From Anaerococcus porci (GTDB lineage: Bacteria; Bacillota; Clostridia; Tissierellales; Peptoniphilaceae), in contig NZ_VULQ01000003.1 in the NCBI RefSeq assembly GCF_009696575.1, positions 173,002-237,001 of the forward strand: a DNA stretch of 64,000 bases, in the 5' to 3' direction. Every line of letters begins with the position of its first letter. Position 1 is the stretch's first letter. Positions 63,780-64,000 of the stretch are shown piece after piece. Under the pieces are notes generated by a model. The model ran no database searches. It saw only the letters and a list, made by a program, of their open reading frames with translations, and was not told the origin of the DNA. The position numbers and the translations under genes were made by a program.

Positions 63780-64000
63780 TAAATGAGAGTTTGATCCTGG
63801 CTCAGGATAAACGCTGGCGGCGTGCATAACACATGCAAGTCGAACGATGAAACGATTAAGAGTTCTTCGGAACGATTAAAAGTGGATTAGTGGCGAACGG
63901 GTGAGTAACACGTGAGTAACCTGCCTTACACAAGGGGATAGCCTTTGGAAACGAAGAATAATACCCTATAAAGTCAAATCATCGCATGATGGAATGACCA
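63780..64000 (+). rRNA. 16S ribosomal RNA, 5' part (cut by window edge)
   Basis: GAGTTTGATCCTGGCTCAG at 63785 is the universal 16S start, followed by ACGCTGGCGGCGTGC, ACACATGCAAGTCGAACG and GTGGCGAACGGGTGAGTAAC. The variable V1-V2 sequence looks like Anaerococcus and relatives. Mature 5' end estimated by comparison with E. coli spacing. Confidence 0.98.

Noticed and set aside
1..64000. CRISPR arrays, prophage genes, intact insertion sequences, tRNA genes
   Set aside because: None seen on reading: no regularly spaced direct repeats, no transposase, integrase or phage structural proteins, and no tRNA-like cloverleaf in the intergenic regions.

Overview
The window looks like the replication-origin region of a low-GC, Gram-positive anaerobic coccus. 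The first ~220 bases of 16S rRNA at the right end, the very AT-rich intergenic DNA, the rpmH-rnpA-yidD-yidC-jag-mnmE-mnmG-rsmG gene order and the protein style point to the Peptoniphilaceae, most likely Anaerococcus or a close relative. That assignment rests on recognition, not on a search.

Layout. oriC sits around dnaA (34252-35628) and is bipartite: DnaA-box clusters lie on both sides of dnaA. Most genes read away from it. On the left (minus strand) come rpmH, rnpA, yidD, yidC, jag, mnmE, mnmG, rsmG, then cinA-parA-parB with two small genes, pta, a DUF1538/PII-like pair, trxA with an unusual thioredoxin reductase, marR-ftsH, a MurNAc uptake and recycling operon with its RpiR-type regulator, sppA-RDD, and a class Ia ribonucleotide reductase (nrdA, nrdB). 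The far left is plus-strand: an MFS transporter fragment, a HAD phosphatase, and an ECF-type sigma factor with a DUF4179 partner. Five parS or parS-like palindromes are scattered between 13.6 and 31 kb, around parAB. On the right (plus strand) are dnaN, yaaA, recF, gyrB, gyrA, an rsbV-rsbW-sigB-like set, an oligopeptide ABC transporter (oppA, then oppBCDF), a glutaredoxin, a glycerate kinase, a rhomboid protease, a lipoprotein, pepF and a ribosomal RNA operon behind three tandem consensus promoters. Minus-strand exceptions on the right are a repeat-containing lipoprotein, a TM2 protein and ahpCF.

How the parts fit together. The core is chromosome replication, segregation and ribosome/tRNA maintenance. 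Around it are peptide and cell-wall-sugar scavenging systems (opp, pepF, murP-murQ-mupG) and redox defence (ahpCF behind a PerR-like box, trx, glutaredoxin), as expected of an amino-acid-using host-associated anaerobe.

Most unusual content. The opp transporter is heavily embellished: OppC carries a complete seven-repeat RCC1-like propeller in its first extracellular loop, OppF has a ~175-residue coiled-coil insertion between Walker A and the Q-loop, OppA has a charged helical insertion, and oppB is frameshifted. There are also two homologous 149-bp MITE-like elements (one with a perfect 6-bp target duplication), a thioredoxin reductase lacking NADPH-binding motifs, a reduced RsbW-like protein, a candidate ~100-nt small RNA upstream of ahpC, and a small NPKTG-anchored protein heading the MurNAc operon. 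No CRISPR array, tRNA gene, prophage or intact insertion sequence was seen.
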